Shown piece after piece: positions 52,681 to 61,095 of a stretch of DNA of 64,000 bases (within the stretch, counting starts at the first letter, position 1; the number at the start of each line of letters is the position of its first letter). The DNA lies in the NCBI RefSeq assembly GCF_013376005.1, contig NZ_JABMJK010000008.1, positions 1 to 64,000 on the forward strand, given 5' to 3'. A model generated the notes under the pieces. That model ran no database searches, was not told where the DNA came from, and worked only from the letters and a program-made list of their open reading frames with translations. Origin of the DNA: Duganella sp. SG902. GTDB taxonomy: Bacteria; Pseudomonadota; Gammaproteobacteria; Burkholderiales; Burkholderiaceae_D. The translations under genes were made by a program, and so were the position numbers.

Positions 52681-54933
52681 ATGAACAAGCATTTGATGGC
52701 GCTGGCGGTTGCCGGCGCATTCACCGTGGCGCACGCGCAGGATAGCGCCTCCGATAAGATTGAAAAAGTCGAGGTGACGGCCACCCGCACCGGCGCGGTC
52801 GACGTGCAGCAGGTGCCGGCCGCGATCACGGTCATCAAGCCGGAAAGCCTGACCAGGTACGGCCAGGGCTCCCTGAGCGACATCGCCAACCTGGTGCCGG
52901 CCATGTCGCTGCAGGAGCAGGGGGCGGGCGTCAACAACATCACGATCCGCGGCCTGGTGGTGCGCGGCATTGTGCCGTCCGAGGTGCAGGATGCCTCGCT
53001 GGTGGCGGTGTACATCGATGAAATGCCGGTCACGCTGAAGTCCGGCAATCCCGACCTGAAAGTGCTGGACCTGGAGCGCGTGGAAGTGCTGCAAGGCCCG
53101 CAAGGCACGCTGTTTGGCGCCGGCGCCATGGCCGGCACGGTGCGTCAGATCACCCAGAAGCCGGAGTTCAATGACTTCTTCGGTTCGGTGGAGGCGGTGG
53201 GTTCGCAGACCTCCAAGTTCGGCGGCAGCAACTACAACCTGCGCGGCACCGTCAACGTGCCGGTCAAGAGCGATGTGCTGGCGCTGCGCGTTACCGGCTA
53301 CACCGGCAACGATTCCGGCTATGTGCTCAATCAGGTCAACGGCAAGACCGACAACGACGTTTCGACCAACCAGGGCCGCATCGCCGCGCGCCTGCGGGTG
53401 TCGCCGGAGTTGCTGGTGGATGCCAGCGTGACCGCCTCCAACATCAAGGGCGGTATCAACGACGCCTATTCCAAGCTGGCGCCATACACCACCAACTCGC
53501 TGATCCCGCAGACCAGCAAGGACAATCTGCAGCTATATAACCTGACGCTGAACTATGATGCCGGCGCGGCGCAGCTGGTGTCGTCCACCTCCTACCTGCA
53601 TCGCGACACGCTGTACATCAACTCGGGCCAGTACAAGGCGACCGCGTTCATCTTCGGCGGCCAACTGCCGCTGATCGCCTCGTCCTACGTGATCGGCAAC
53701 AAGATCACCAACTTCGCGCAGGAATTCCGCCTGCAATCCAAGGCGGGCGGCCCGCTGAAGTGGACCGCCGGCGCCTTCTACACGCAAGGCAAGCGCGATC
53801 TGCGCCAGGACCAGCCGACGCCCGGCTTCGACGCGCGCTTCGCCATCGCGAAGAACTTCCCCGGCTATAACTCGCAGCTGAACGACAACGCGTTCACGCC
53901 GGATGATTACTTCTCGGGCACGCAGAACATCGATTCCAAGGAAGCCGCGCTGTTTGCGGAAGCCACCTATACCCTGTGGGACAAGCTGGACCTGACGGCC
54001 GGCCTGCGCCTGTTCCGCGGCACGCAGGACTTCGACCTGAAATTCAGTGGCCTGTTCGGTAACCTGATCAACTCCACGCCATCCAAGCCACAGAGCAGCA
54101 TCCCGGAGACCAGCACCAGCAGCGAGACCTCCAAGGGCGGCAATCCGCGCTTCGCCGCTGCTTACCGCATCGATCCGGACCACACTGTGTACGCGTCGGC
54201 CGGCAAGGGCTTCCGCTATGGCGGCAACAATCAGCCGGTGCCGTTCGACTTCTGCGGCCAGAACGCGCCTTCGACCTTTGAGCCGGACAGCCTGTGGAAC
54301 TTTGAAGCCGGTTCCAAGAACGCGCTGTTCGACCGCCGCGTGATCTTCAACGCCAGCGCCTACCTGATCAAGTGGAAGGACGTGCAGGTCTTCAACAAGC
54401 TGCCTTGCACCTACTACTTCACGCAGAACGCCGGCAAGATCCGCAGCGAGGGTGTGGAGCTGGAGACCTTCTTCAAGCTGTCGCGCCAGGCATCGTTCGG
54501 CGTGAGCGCCACCTTCAACCACGCTTACGCCGCCGAGAAAGTGGTGACCGGCATCGCCGCGCAAAACATTCCGGAAGATGCGCGCGTGCCGTACTCGCCC
54601 AAGTTTGCCGCCACCGCCGTCGCCAACTACGTGATTCCGCTGGCGGGCGCCGAGGAGATCCTGTTGTCGGCGCAGTATGCGCACCGGGGCGAGTCGTTCA
54701 CCAACTTCGCCGCGTCGCAGGGCAGCTACTCGCGCATCCCTTCGTCCAATACGCTGAACGCGACGGCGGTGTACAAGGTGGGACAGTATGAAATCGGCCT
54801 GTTCGGCACCAACCTGACCAACGGCGCCAAGATCAGCGATGTCACCACCAACACCATCGCGATCCAGCCGGGCGACAATCTGTACATGATTCGTCCGCGC
54901 ACGGTGGGTGTGCGCGTCAAGGCGCGCTTCTGA
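52681..54933 (+). CDS. TonB-dependent receptor coupled to a quaternary-amine transporter
   Basis: Outer-membrane receptor of 750 aa. Signal peptide residues 1-20 (ending AHA-Q). VEVTATRTGAVDVQQVPAAITVI is the plug start, with NITIRGLVVRG and YIDEMPVTL, then VLDLERVEVLQGPQGTLFGAGAMAGTVRQITQKP, all typical of the sphingomonad/oxalobacterial receptor type. The barrel ends in RPRTVGVRVKARF. The stop shares a base with the next ATG, so it is translationally coupled to the OsmF-like binding protein. This suggests the receptor imports the substrate of the ABC transporter, such as a quaternary amine or a larger derivative. Confidence 0.85.
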   Translation: MNKHLMALAVAGAFTVAHAQDSASDKIEKVEVTATRTGAVDVQQVPAAITVIKPESLTRYGQGSLSDIANLVPAMSLQEQGAGVNNITIRGLVVRGIVPSEVQDASLVAVYIDEMPVTLKSGNPDLKVLDLERVEVLQGPQGTLFGAGAMAGTVRQITQKPEFNDFFGSVEAVGSQTSKFGGSNYNLRGTVNVPVKSDVLALRVTGYTGNDSGYVLNQVNGKTDNDVSTNQGRIAARLRVSPELLVDASVTASNIKGGINDAYSKLAPYTTNSLIPQTSKDNLQLYNLTLNYDAGAAQLVSSTSYLHRDTLYINSGQYKATAFIFGGQLPLIASSYVIGNKITNFAQEFRLQSKAGGPLKWTAGAFYTQGKRDLRQDQPTPGFDARFAIAKNFPGYNSQLNDNAFTPDDYFSGTQNIDSKEAALFAEATYTLWDKLDLTAGLRLFRGTQDFDLKFSGLFGNLINSTPSKPQSSIPETSTSSETSKGGNPRFAAAYRIDPDHTVYASAGKGFRYGGNNQPVPFDFCGQNAPSTFEPDSLWNFEAGSKNALFDRRVIFNASAYLIKWKDVQVFNKLPCTYYFTQNAGKIRSEGVELETFFKLSRQASFGVSATFNHAYAAEKVVTGIAAQNIPEDARVPYSPKFAATAVANYVIPLAGAEEILLSAQYAHRGESFTNFAASQGSYSRIPSSNTLNATAVYKVGQYEIGLFGTNLTNGAKISDVTTNTIAIQPGDNLYMIRPRTVGVRVKARF

Positions 54934-55847
54934 TGAAGCTTCGGACGGCAGCCGCATTGCTGCTGTTGCCGGCCACGGTGATGGCGGCCACGGACGGCGC
55001 CATCACCATCGGTTCCAAGATCGACACCGAGGGCGCGCTGCTGTGCCCTCTGGTGGGGCTGGCGTTGAAGGCCCATGGCATCAGGGTGGTGGAGAAGTGC
55101 GGCACCGGCGCCACGCAAGTGGTGCGCAAGGCTTTGCTGGCGGGCGAGATCGATGTCTATCCCGAGTACACCGGCAACGCACCTTACCTGATCAAGAACG
55201 TGCGCTTCGCGCCCGGCACCTTCCGTGATCCGGCGCGTGGCTACGCGGCCGGCGCGGCGGCGGATCTGGAGCACAACCGCATCGTCTGGCTCAAGCCGGC
55301 GCCCGCCAATGTCACGTACGGATTCGCGATTCCCGCCAGGTTGTCGGCGTCGGCGGGTATCACCTCGCTGCCGCAACTGGCGGCGTACATCAATGCCGGC
55401 AAGCCGTTCAAGGTGGTGGTCAGCCAGGAGTTTGTCGACCGCGCCGATGGCCTGAAGGCGTTCGAGCATGCGTATGGCTTCAGGCTGACGCCATCGCAGC
55501 TGATCATTCTCCCCGGCGGCAATACCGCGCAAACAGAATCGGCCGCCGCGCGCGGCACCAGCGGCGCCAACGCGGCCATGTCCTACAGCACCGACGGGCA
55601 ACTGGCGGCATTGGGACTGGTGGGCCTGAACGACAGCGGCGCGGCCGCCGACATCTACCAGCCCTTGCTGACCATACGCAGCGAGGCGCTGAAAAAATAC
55701 CCGGCTGTTCCAGCCATCATCGAGCCTATCTTCGCCACGCTTGATACGGCCACGCTATCGCGCCTGAATGCCCGCATTGTGGTGGGCGGCGAGCCGGGCG
55801 CCAAGGTGGCGGAAAAATACCTGCGTGAGAAAGGATTCCTGAAATGA
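54933..55847 (+). CDS. Quaternary-amine ABC transporter, periplasmic binding protein (OsmF/YehZ-like)
   Basis: Binding protein of 304 aa for glycine betaine, choline or similar. Signal peptide residues 1-18 (ending VMA). GAITIGSKIDTEGALLCPLVGLAL is the family start, and VVRKALLAGEIDVYPEYTGNAPYLI is the typical ligand-domain block. Aromatic-cage residues include Y in the YPEYTG segment. The ATG overlaps the receptor stop by 1 base. The permease gene begins in its stop. Confidence 0.9.
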   Translation: MKLRTAAALLLLPATVMAATDGAITIGSKIDTEGALLCPLVGLALKAHGIRVVEKCGTGATQVVRKALLAGEIDVYPEYTGNAPYLIKNVRFAPGTFRDPARGYAAGAAADLEHNRIVWLKPAPANVTYGFAIPARLSASAGITSLPQLAAYINAGKPFKVVVSQEFVDRADGLKAFEHAYGFRLTPSQLIILPGGNTAQTESAAARGTSGANAAMSYSTDGQLAALGLVGLNDSGAAADIYQPLLTIRSEALKKYPAVPAIIEPIFATLDTATLSRLNARIVVGGEPGAKVAEKYLREKGFLK

Positions 55848-56989
55848 GCGCGGCACTTCCCATTTCCGTCGCGGGCCGCGCAGGCCTGGGCTGGCGCTTG
55901 ACGGTGGGGCGTCCCAACGCCATCGCCTTGTCGGCCGTGCTGCTTGGGCTGTTGTCCCTGCAGTGGCCGTTTCTGTCATTGCATCCGAACCGCGTGGCGC
56001 CGGACGGCGAGGACTTCACCGTGTTCGCGCTGGGCGGACAGTGGGCGGCGCTGGTGGCGGGCGGCTGGCTGCTGCTGGCATTGGCCGTGTGGTTGGGGCG
56101 TGGCCGCGTGCGCCCAGCGGCGCTGGCCTTGTCGCTGACGTGGGTCGCAAGCGCCAGTCTCGCGGCGTTGACATTTGGCGCGGCAGGCAAGTTGGGCGCG
56201 CAGGAATGGGCACGCTTTGCGATCGCGTCCGGCGCGTGGGGAACGCTGGCGGCTGTGTACATCGGCGCGTTCGCGCTGTACGCCGAGGCGCCGCGCTGGC
56301 TTGCGCTGCCGGTGGCCGCGCTGACGGCGCTGGCGTGGGTGGCGCCATATCAGCATCTGGGCGTGGTGATGGAGTACCGGATGGCCTCCGATGTCTTCTA
56401 CGAAGAACTGCTGCGGCATCTGCTGCTGGTGGCGACCGCGCTGCCGCCGGCCATGCTGATCGGCGCCGCGATCGGGCTGGCGGCGGCGCGCGGCAAGACG
56501 TTGGAGAGCGTGCTGCTGGGCGCCGTCGGCCTGCTGCAAACCATTCCGTCGATTGCCTTGTTTGGCTTGCTGCTGCCGGTGCTTGGGCTGGGCGCCAGGC
56601 CGGCCATCCTGGCGATGGTGCTGTATGGCCTGTGGCCCGTGGTGGTGCACACGCACACCGGGCTGACATCCGTGCCGCCAGCGATGCTGGATGCGGCGCG
56701 CGGTGTCGGCATGAGCGCGTGGCAGAAGTTTTGGCGCGTCGAGCTGCCGCTGGCTGCGCCGTTTTTTATCGAAGGTGTGCGCGGTGCGATGCTGATGCTG
56801 ATCGGCCTCGCCACGGTGGCGGTGCTGGTCAATGCCGGCGGTCTTGGCTACTTCCTGCTGCGCGGCACGGAACAGGCGGTGCCGGATCTGGTGCTGCTGG
56901 GTTCTTTGCCGGTGGTGGCGCTGGCGTTTGGCGCGGATGCGCTCATGCGGTTGCTGGCCTGGCGTTTGAAAGGAGCGCGGCATGATTAG
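55844..56989 (+). CDS. Quaternary-amine ABC transporter permease (YehY-like)
   Basis: A 381-aa inner-membrane permease. The N-terminal half (about residues 1-175) has several helices as in YehY, followed by the ABC permease domain with the loop MLDAARGVGMSAWQKFWRVELPLAAPFFIEGVRGAMLM (EAA motif). It starts in the binding-protein stop (ATGA) and overlaps the ATPase gene by 8 bases. Confidence 0.88.
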   Translation: MSAALPISVAGRAGLGWRLTVGRPNAIALSAVLLGLLSLQWPFLSLHPNRVAPDGEDFTVFALGGQWAALVAGGWLLLALAVWLGRGRVRPAALALSLTWVASASLAALTFGAAGKLGAQEWARFAIASGAWGTLAAVYIGAFALYAEAPRWLALPVAALTALAWVAPYQHLGVVMEYRMASDVFYEELLRHLLLVATALPPAMLIGAAIGLAAARGKTLESVLLGAVGLLQTIPSIALFGLLLPVLGLGARPAILAMVLYGLWPVVVHTHTGLTSVPPAMLDAARGVGMSAWQKFWRVELPLAAPFFIEGVRGAMLMLIGLATVAVLVNAGGLGYFLLRGTEQAVPDLVLLGSLPVVALAFGADALMRLLAWRLKGARHD

Positions 56990-57959
56990 CCTGCGTAACA
57001 TCGAAAAGCATTATGGCGGCGTGACGGCGCTGAATCAGGTCAGCCTCGACATCGGTCGCGGCGAGCTGGTGGTGCTGATCGGGCCATCCGGCTGCGGCAA
57101 ATCGACCCTGCTGCGCACGGTGAACCGCATGACAGAGCCGAGCGCCGGACAAATCATCATCGATGGCCGCAACGCGCTGGAGAGCGATCCGGTGCTGCTG
57201 CGCCGGTCGATCGGTTATGTGATCCAGAACGTCGGCCTGTTTCCGCACATGACGGTACGCGAGAACGTGGCGGTGGTGCCGCAGCTGCTGGGCTGGGACA
57301 AGGCCAGGCGCCTGCGCCGCGCGGATGAGATGCTGGACCTGGTACGCCTCGACCCGCACAAGTTCGGCGGGCGCTATCCGGGGCAGCTGTCCGGCGGCCA
57401 GCAGCAGCGCGTGGGCATCGCGCGCGCATTGGCGGCCGATCCGGCGTTGCTGCTGATGGACGAACCATTCAGCGCAGTGGATCCGATCACGCGCGAGCAG
57501 CTGCAGGAAGAGCTGTTGCGCATCCAGCGCGACGTGCGCAAGACCATCCTGTTCGTCACACACGATATCGACGAGGCGATTCGGTTGGCCGACAAGATTT
57601 GCCTGCTGCGCGACGGCGCGGTGGCGCAGTATGCCGACCCGGACACCATGCTGCGCCAGCCGGCCGACGCGTTTGTGGCGCAGTTCTTCGGGCAGGAGCC
57701 TGCCTTGCGGCGCCTGGCGCGCTACACTGTGGCCGATTTCGCGCGCACGGATGCCGCCAGCCTGGCTGCGGCCAGCGCGGCGCTGGCGTCCGGCGCAGGC
57801 AGCGTGCCGCATGACGCTGGTGCGCGCACGGCGCTCAGCAAGCTGCTGGGCGGGCAGGCGGCGCTCGCCGTCGTGGATGAAGCGGGCGCGGTGGTCGGGC
57901 AAGTGTCGCTGTCCGATCTCACGCTGGCCCAACCAGCCGACCGGGCCATCGCGGCATGA
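56982..57959 (+). CDS. Quaternary-amine ABC transporter ATPase (YehX/OsmV-like)
   Basis: A 325-aa ATPase. Walker A is IGPSGCGKST, the ABC signature LSGGQQQRVGIARALAADPALLLMDEPFSAVDPITR with Walker B, and the switch histidine THDIDEAIRLADKI. A C-terminal part of about 80 residues looks like a shortened regulatory domain with only one CBS-like repeat (LSKLLGGQAALAVVDEAGAVVGQVSLSDLTL). GGGCATGATT at the start overlaps the permease end. Confidence 0.92.
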   Translation: MISLRNIEKHYGGVTALNQVSLDIGRGELVVLIGPSGCGKSTLLRTVNRMTEPSAGQIIIDGRNALESDPVLLRRSIGYVIQNVGLFPHMTVRENVAVVPQLLGWDKARRLRRADEMLDLVRLDPHKFGGRYPGQLSGGQQQRVGIARALAADPALLLMDEPFSAVDPITREQLQEELLRIQRDVRKTILFVTHDIDEAIRLADKICLLRDGAVAQYADPDTMLRQPADAFVAQFFGQEPALRRLARYTVADFARTDAASLAAASAALASGAGSVPHDAGARTALSKLLGGQAALAVVDEAGAVVGQVSLSDLTLAQPADRAIAA

Positions 57960-58696
57960 CGCGGGCGCGTTTCGAGATGGCGCTGGCGGTGTTGTGCTGG
58001 CCGGCGCTGTGGCTGATCTACAGCCGCGAGGATTGGTGGCAAGCCTTGCTGGCGCCGCTGGCGGGGCCGGACCAGCCGGTGCTGTACGAACGCATCCCCC
58101 TGCTGGAGGCGGCACAGAGCCACGTGCTGATCGTGCTGGCCTCGATGGCCGGCGTGATCGCGCTTGGTGTGCCGCTGGCCATCCTGGCCACGCGCGCGGC
58201 CGGCAAGCCTTTGCTGCCGCTGATCGCCAACACGGCCACCATCGGCCAGACGCTGCCGCCGGTGGCGGTGCTGTTCCTGGCCACGCCCATCGTCGGTTTC
58301 GGGCCGCAGGCGATGATGGTCGCGCTGTTCACCTATGGCCTGATGCCGACCGTCCAGGCCACGCTGACCGGCTGGCGCGAGATCGACGCCGACGTGCGGC
58401 GCGCGGCGGAGGGCATCGGCATGGGGCCGTGGCGGCAGCTGTTCACGGTGGAACTGCCGCTGGCCTTGCCCGGCATCCTGGCCGGCATCCGTACCAGCCT
58501 GATTCTGTCGGTGGCCACCGCGTCGCTGGCGCCGATAACCGGCGGCGTCAGTCTCGGCACGGCTATCGTTTCCGGTCTCGCGGTGGACAACGCCGCGCAA
58601 GTGATGGAGGGCGCGCTGGCCGTGGCCCTGCTGGCGCTGAGCAGCGATTACGCCATGCGCGTCCTGCAGCGCAAACTCACTCCATGGCGCGCATGA
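57956..58696 (+). CDS. Quaternary-amine ABC transporter permease (YehW-like)
   Basis: A 246-aa permease, the second membrane subunit of the transporter. It has about five to six helices with the EAA loop RRAAEGIGMGPWRQLFTVELPLALPGILAGIRTS. SVATASLAPITGGVSLGTAIVSGLAVDNAAQVMEGALAVALLALSSDY is typical for the family. It overlaps the ATPase stop by 4 bases. Four transporter genes are thus complete and coupled. Confidence 0.9.
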   Translation: MTRARFEMALAVLCWPALWLIYSREDWWQALLAPLAGPDQPVLYERIPLLEAAQSHVLIVLASMAGVIALGVPLAILATRAAGKPLLPLIANTATIGQTLPPVAVLFLATPIVGFGPQAMMVALFTYGLMPTVQATLTGWREIDADVRRAAEGIGMGPWRQLFTVELPLALPGILAGIRTSLILSVATASLAPITGGVSLGTAIVSGLAVDNAAQVMEGALAVALLALSSDYAMRVLQRKLTPWRA

Positions 58697-58758
58697 GCGA
58701 TAGCGACAAGATCACGTTGACGCGGCGCATCGGGCGGCAGCTGGGCATCACACTATAG
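58693..58758 (+). CDS. Possible 21-aa coupled peptide after the ABC operon
   Basis: An ATGA overlap with the permease stop begins the frame MSDSDKITLTRRIGRQLGITL, ending with TAG at 58756. It could be a residue of a lost gene or a true small peptide. There is no other support than the overlap. Confidence 0.2.
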   Translation: MSDSDKITLTRRIGRQLGITL

Positions 58759-59134
58759 CGGCCCGCTTGCGCGCCAGCCAGGCCTCGATGGCGAGCGACA
58801 GCGGCGCGATGCAAACCAGGTTCCAGAGCGGCGCCGCCAACAGGTTGAGCGCGTCGGTGGAATGGCTGGGCGCGATGAAGACCGACCACCATGCGATCGT
58901 GTCCAACAGCAACATCAGCAACGCGCCCGCCATCAGGGCGATGCCGGCGCCCCGGCGGCGCAACATCCACGCCAGCAGCGCGTAGGGCGCCAGCGACCAG
59001 GCGCACAGCCCGAGACGAAACGCCGCGCCGCCCTCCCCAAGCAGGGCGGTGGTCAGGTGCAGGCAGACGCCGGCGGCGAGCAGCAGCCAGCTGATCCGCC
59101 TTGATGTGTCACGCGGCGATATTTCTGGCCTCAT
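58748..59134 (-). CDS. Small integral membrane protein
   Basis: A 128-aa protein with three to four hydrophobic helices (ISWLLLAAGVCLHLTTALLG, LCAWSLAPYALLAWML, GIALMAGALLMLLLDTIAWW and a last one, LVCIAPLSLAIEAWLA). The ATG at 59134 starts MRPEISPRDT; the open frame beyond it is Arg/Pro-rich shadow sequence. It is not recognised. Its start lies 26 bases inside the end of the frame at 59109-59357, so the two may be coupled. Confidence 0.6.
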   Translation of the reverse strand: MRPEISPRDTSRRISWLLLAAGVCLHLTTALLGEGGAAFRLGLCAWSLAPYALLAWMLRRRGAGIALMAGALLMLLLDTIAWWSVFIAPSHSTDALNLLAAPLWNLVCIAPLSLAIEAWLARKRAAIV

Positions 59135-59357
59135 AGGTCTGCGGCAAAGTGGTTTGCAGCAGATCGTATCTGTCTTTCGCGCCCAGCGCCAGACGCGACG
59201 CGATCGTGCCCTCCGCCGACACCAGCGCGTCGTAGCGGGCGGCCGGTGTAAAGCTGGCCGACAGCGGCGATAAGTAAAAAGCAAACCCCAAGAAGAGAAA
59301 GGCAATGGTGCGGATTTTATCCGCGCCTATACTCGCCTTGCCTGGCCAGCACAACAA
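59109..59357 (-). CDS. Possible small exported or membrane-anchored protein
   Basis: An open frame of 82 codons with a hydrophobic N-terminal segment (TIAFLFLGFAFYLSPLSASF) and a polar end (ASRLALGAKDRYDLLQTTLPQTYEARNIAA). It lacks a clear start: TTG at 59357 is the only candidate at the head, and no ribosome site is evident. The 26-base overlap with the membrane protein downstream and its composition support it. Function is unknown. Confidence 0.4.
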   Translation of the reverse strand: MLCWPGKASIGADKIRTIAFLFLGFAFYLSPLSASFTPAARYDALVSAEGTIASRLALGAKDRYDLLQTTLPQTYEARNIAA

Positions 59358-59388
59358 TAAATCGAACTTACCCTACCCTGGAGACACT

Positions 59389-61080
59389 ATGAAACGCACT
59401 GCGATAGGCGCCAGCCTGTTGATGTCGCTGGCCGCCTGCGGCTCGGACGGAACGAACACCACCGCCACCACCAATTCCCCCGCCGCCGCCACGCCGGCGG
59501 CGGGCGCCTACGACAGCGCGCTCGCCTTCGACAAGACCAGGTACACCACCATCAACGTCACCATCGACGGCGTCAAGACGCCGGTGCGCTGGTACAAGGA
59601 GGTCTGCTACGTCGGCAAGCCGATCGCGATGGCCGCCAGCCAGGTCAGCCTGAGCGGCGCGGCCACCACCATCGCCAACACGCAGTGCGGCTACCAGAGC
59701 ATGAATATCTTCGTGCCGGAAAGCGTGGCGGCCAGCCAGGACGCGGCCATCTATTTCGCCGTCAACAACGGCGGCTGGTTCGCCAGCTATATCAAGGCCA
59801 GCGTGGCCGACGGCGGCGTGTTTGACAGCGGTACCAGCAACGTGGGCGCGGCGCTCAAGGCCGGCTATGTGTATATCGACGTGGCCACGCGCGGGCGGGG
59901 CATCGTGGCAGCCGACGGGACTTACGCCGGCAAGGCGCCGGCCGCGATTGTCGGCGCCAAGGCGGCGGTGCGCTACCTGCGCCTGAACGACAGCGCCATG
60001 CCGGGCAACGCCAACCACATCGTGGTCAACGGCACCAGCGGTGGCGGCGGCCTGTCTTCCATCCTCGGGGCCTCGGGCAACAGCAAGGATTATCTGCCCT
60101 ACCTGGCGACCATCGGCGCCGCCGGCGTGACGGCGGAGGGCGCCAGCACGCTGCGCGACGATGTGCTGGCGGTCAACGCCTACTGCCCGATCACCGACCT
60201 CGGCAATGCCGACCTGGCGTACGAGTGGGTCTACAACATCCTCAACACGCGCCAGACGGTGGGCAGCCTGCCCAACGCCAGGGGCAGCGCCGAGCTGATG
60301 GCCAGGTTCGTGGCGTACCAGGCCGGCCTCGGCCTGAAGACCGCCAGCGGCAGCGCATTGACCGCCACCAATATGCTGGAAACCATCAAGGCCGAAGTGA
60401 TCCGCTCGGCGGAAACCTATCTGGCCGCCGGTGGCGCCATTCCCAACCTGGGCGAGGCCATGAGCTACACCAGCGGCATGGGCCCGGCCGCCACCACCAG
60501 GAGTTACATCAACGACTGGATCACGATCGACTACGCGACCAGGAAGGTCACCGCGCTGGACATGGAGAAGTACCTGAAGTTCGTGGCCACCCAGGCCACG
60601 CTGAAGAACACGCCCGCCTTCGACCAGACCGGCCTGACCATCACGGCGTCGAGCGGCGAGTCGAATATGTTCGGCACCGACAAGCAGGCGTATTCCAACT
60701 TCACCGAGTACGGCTGGGACAACAACGACGTCGCCGGCGACGGCATCGGCTATCTCGACACCGGTTATTCGTGGACGCAGTTCTCGGCGCTGTCGACCTC
60801 GCCGCAACTGGCGCAGGTCAGGCTGATCAATCCGATGGCCTATCTCGGCGGCGCCAACAGCACCGCGCCTTACTGGTACGTGCGCCACGGTACGCGCGAC
60901 CGCGACACGGCGTTCACCGTGTCGATCAACCTCAGCCGTGCGCTGGCGGCCGACGCCAAGGTGCGGGACCTGAACTACCGCCTCACGTGGAACCAGCCGC
61001 ACGCCGGCAACTACGACGTGCCGGAAGCCATGGCGTGGATCGCGCAAACCCTGAAGGCGGCCGCCGCCAGGGGCTTGTAG
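59389..61080 (+). CDS. Subtype-B tannase-like lipoprotein esterase
   Basis: A 563-aa alpha/beta-hydrolase similar to bacterial tannase of the TanLpl type, which cleaves galloyl esters of plant tannins. The signal MKRTAIGASLLMSLAAC gives a lipid anchor at C17. The nucleophile is S217 in VVNGTSGGGGLSS. WYVRHGTRDRDTAFTVS carries the acid and NQPHAGNYDVPEAM the histidine, both in the family's order and spacing. The ATG at 59389 has GGAG at 59380-59383. It is convergent with the diguanylate cyclase gene, with only 15 bases between the stops. The exact ester is inferred. Confidence 0.85.
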   Translation: MKRTAIGASLLMSLAACGSDGTNTTATTNSPAAATPAAGAYDSALAFDKTRYTTINVTIDGVKTPVRWYKEVCYVGKPIAMAASQVSLSGAATTIANTQCGYQSMNIFVPESVAASQDAAIYFAVNNGGWFASYIKASVADGGVFDSGTSNVGAALKAGYVYIDVATRGRGIVAADGTYAGKAPAAIVGAKAAVRYLRLNDSAMPGNANHIVVNGTSGGGGLSSILGASGNSKDYLPYLATIGAAGVTAEGASTLRDDVLAVNAYCPITDLGNADLAYEWVYNILNTRQTVGSLPNARGSAELMARFVAYQAGLGLKTASGSALTATNMLETIKAEVIRSAETYLAAGGAIPNLGEAMSYTSGMGPAATTRSYINDWITIDYATRKVTALDMEKYLKFVATQATLKNTPAFDQTGLTITASSGESNMFGTDKQAYSNFTEYGWDNNDVAGDGIGYLDTGYSWTQFSALSTSPQLAQVRLINPMAYLGGANSTAPYWYVRHGTRDRDTAFTVSINLSRALAADAKVRDLNYRLTWNQPHAGNYDVPEAMAWIAQTLKAAAARGL

Positions 61081-61095
61081 GCCATCCTTGCCCCG

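Noticed and set aside
59368..61047. A 559-codon open frame opposite the tannase-like gene
   Set aside because: Arg/Val/Gly/His-rich shadow composition and no ribosome site; the plus-strand frame has signal, triad and lipobox.
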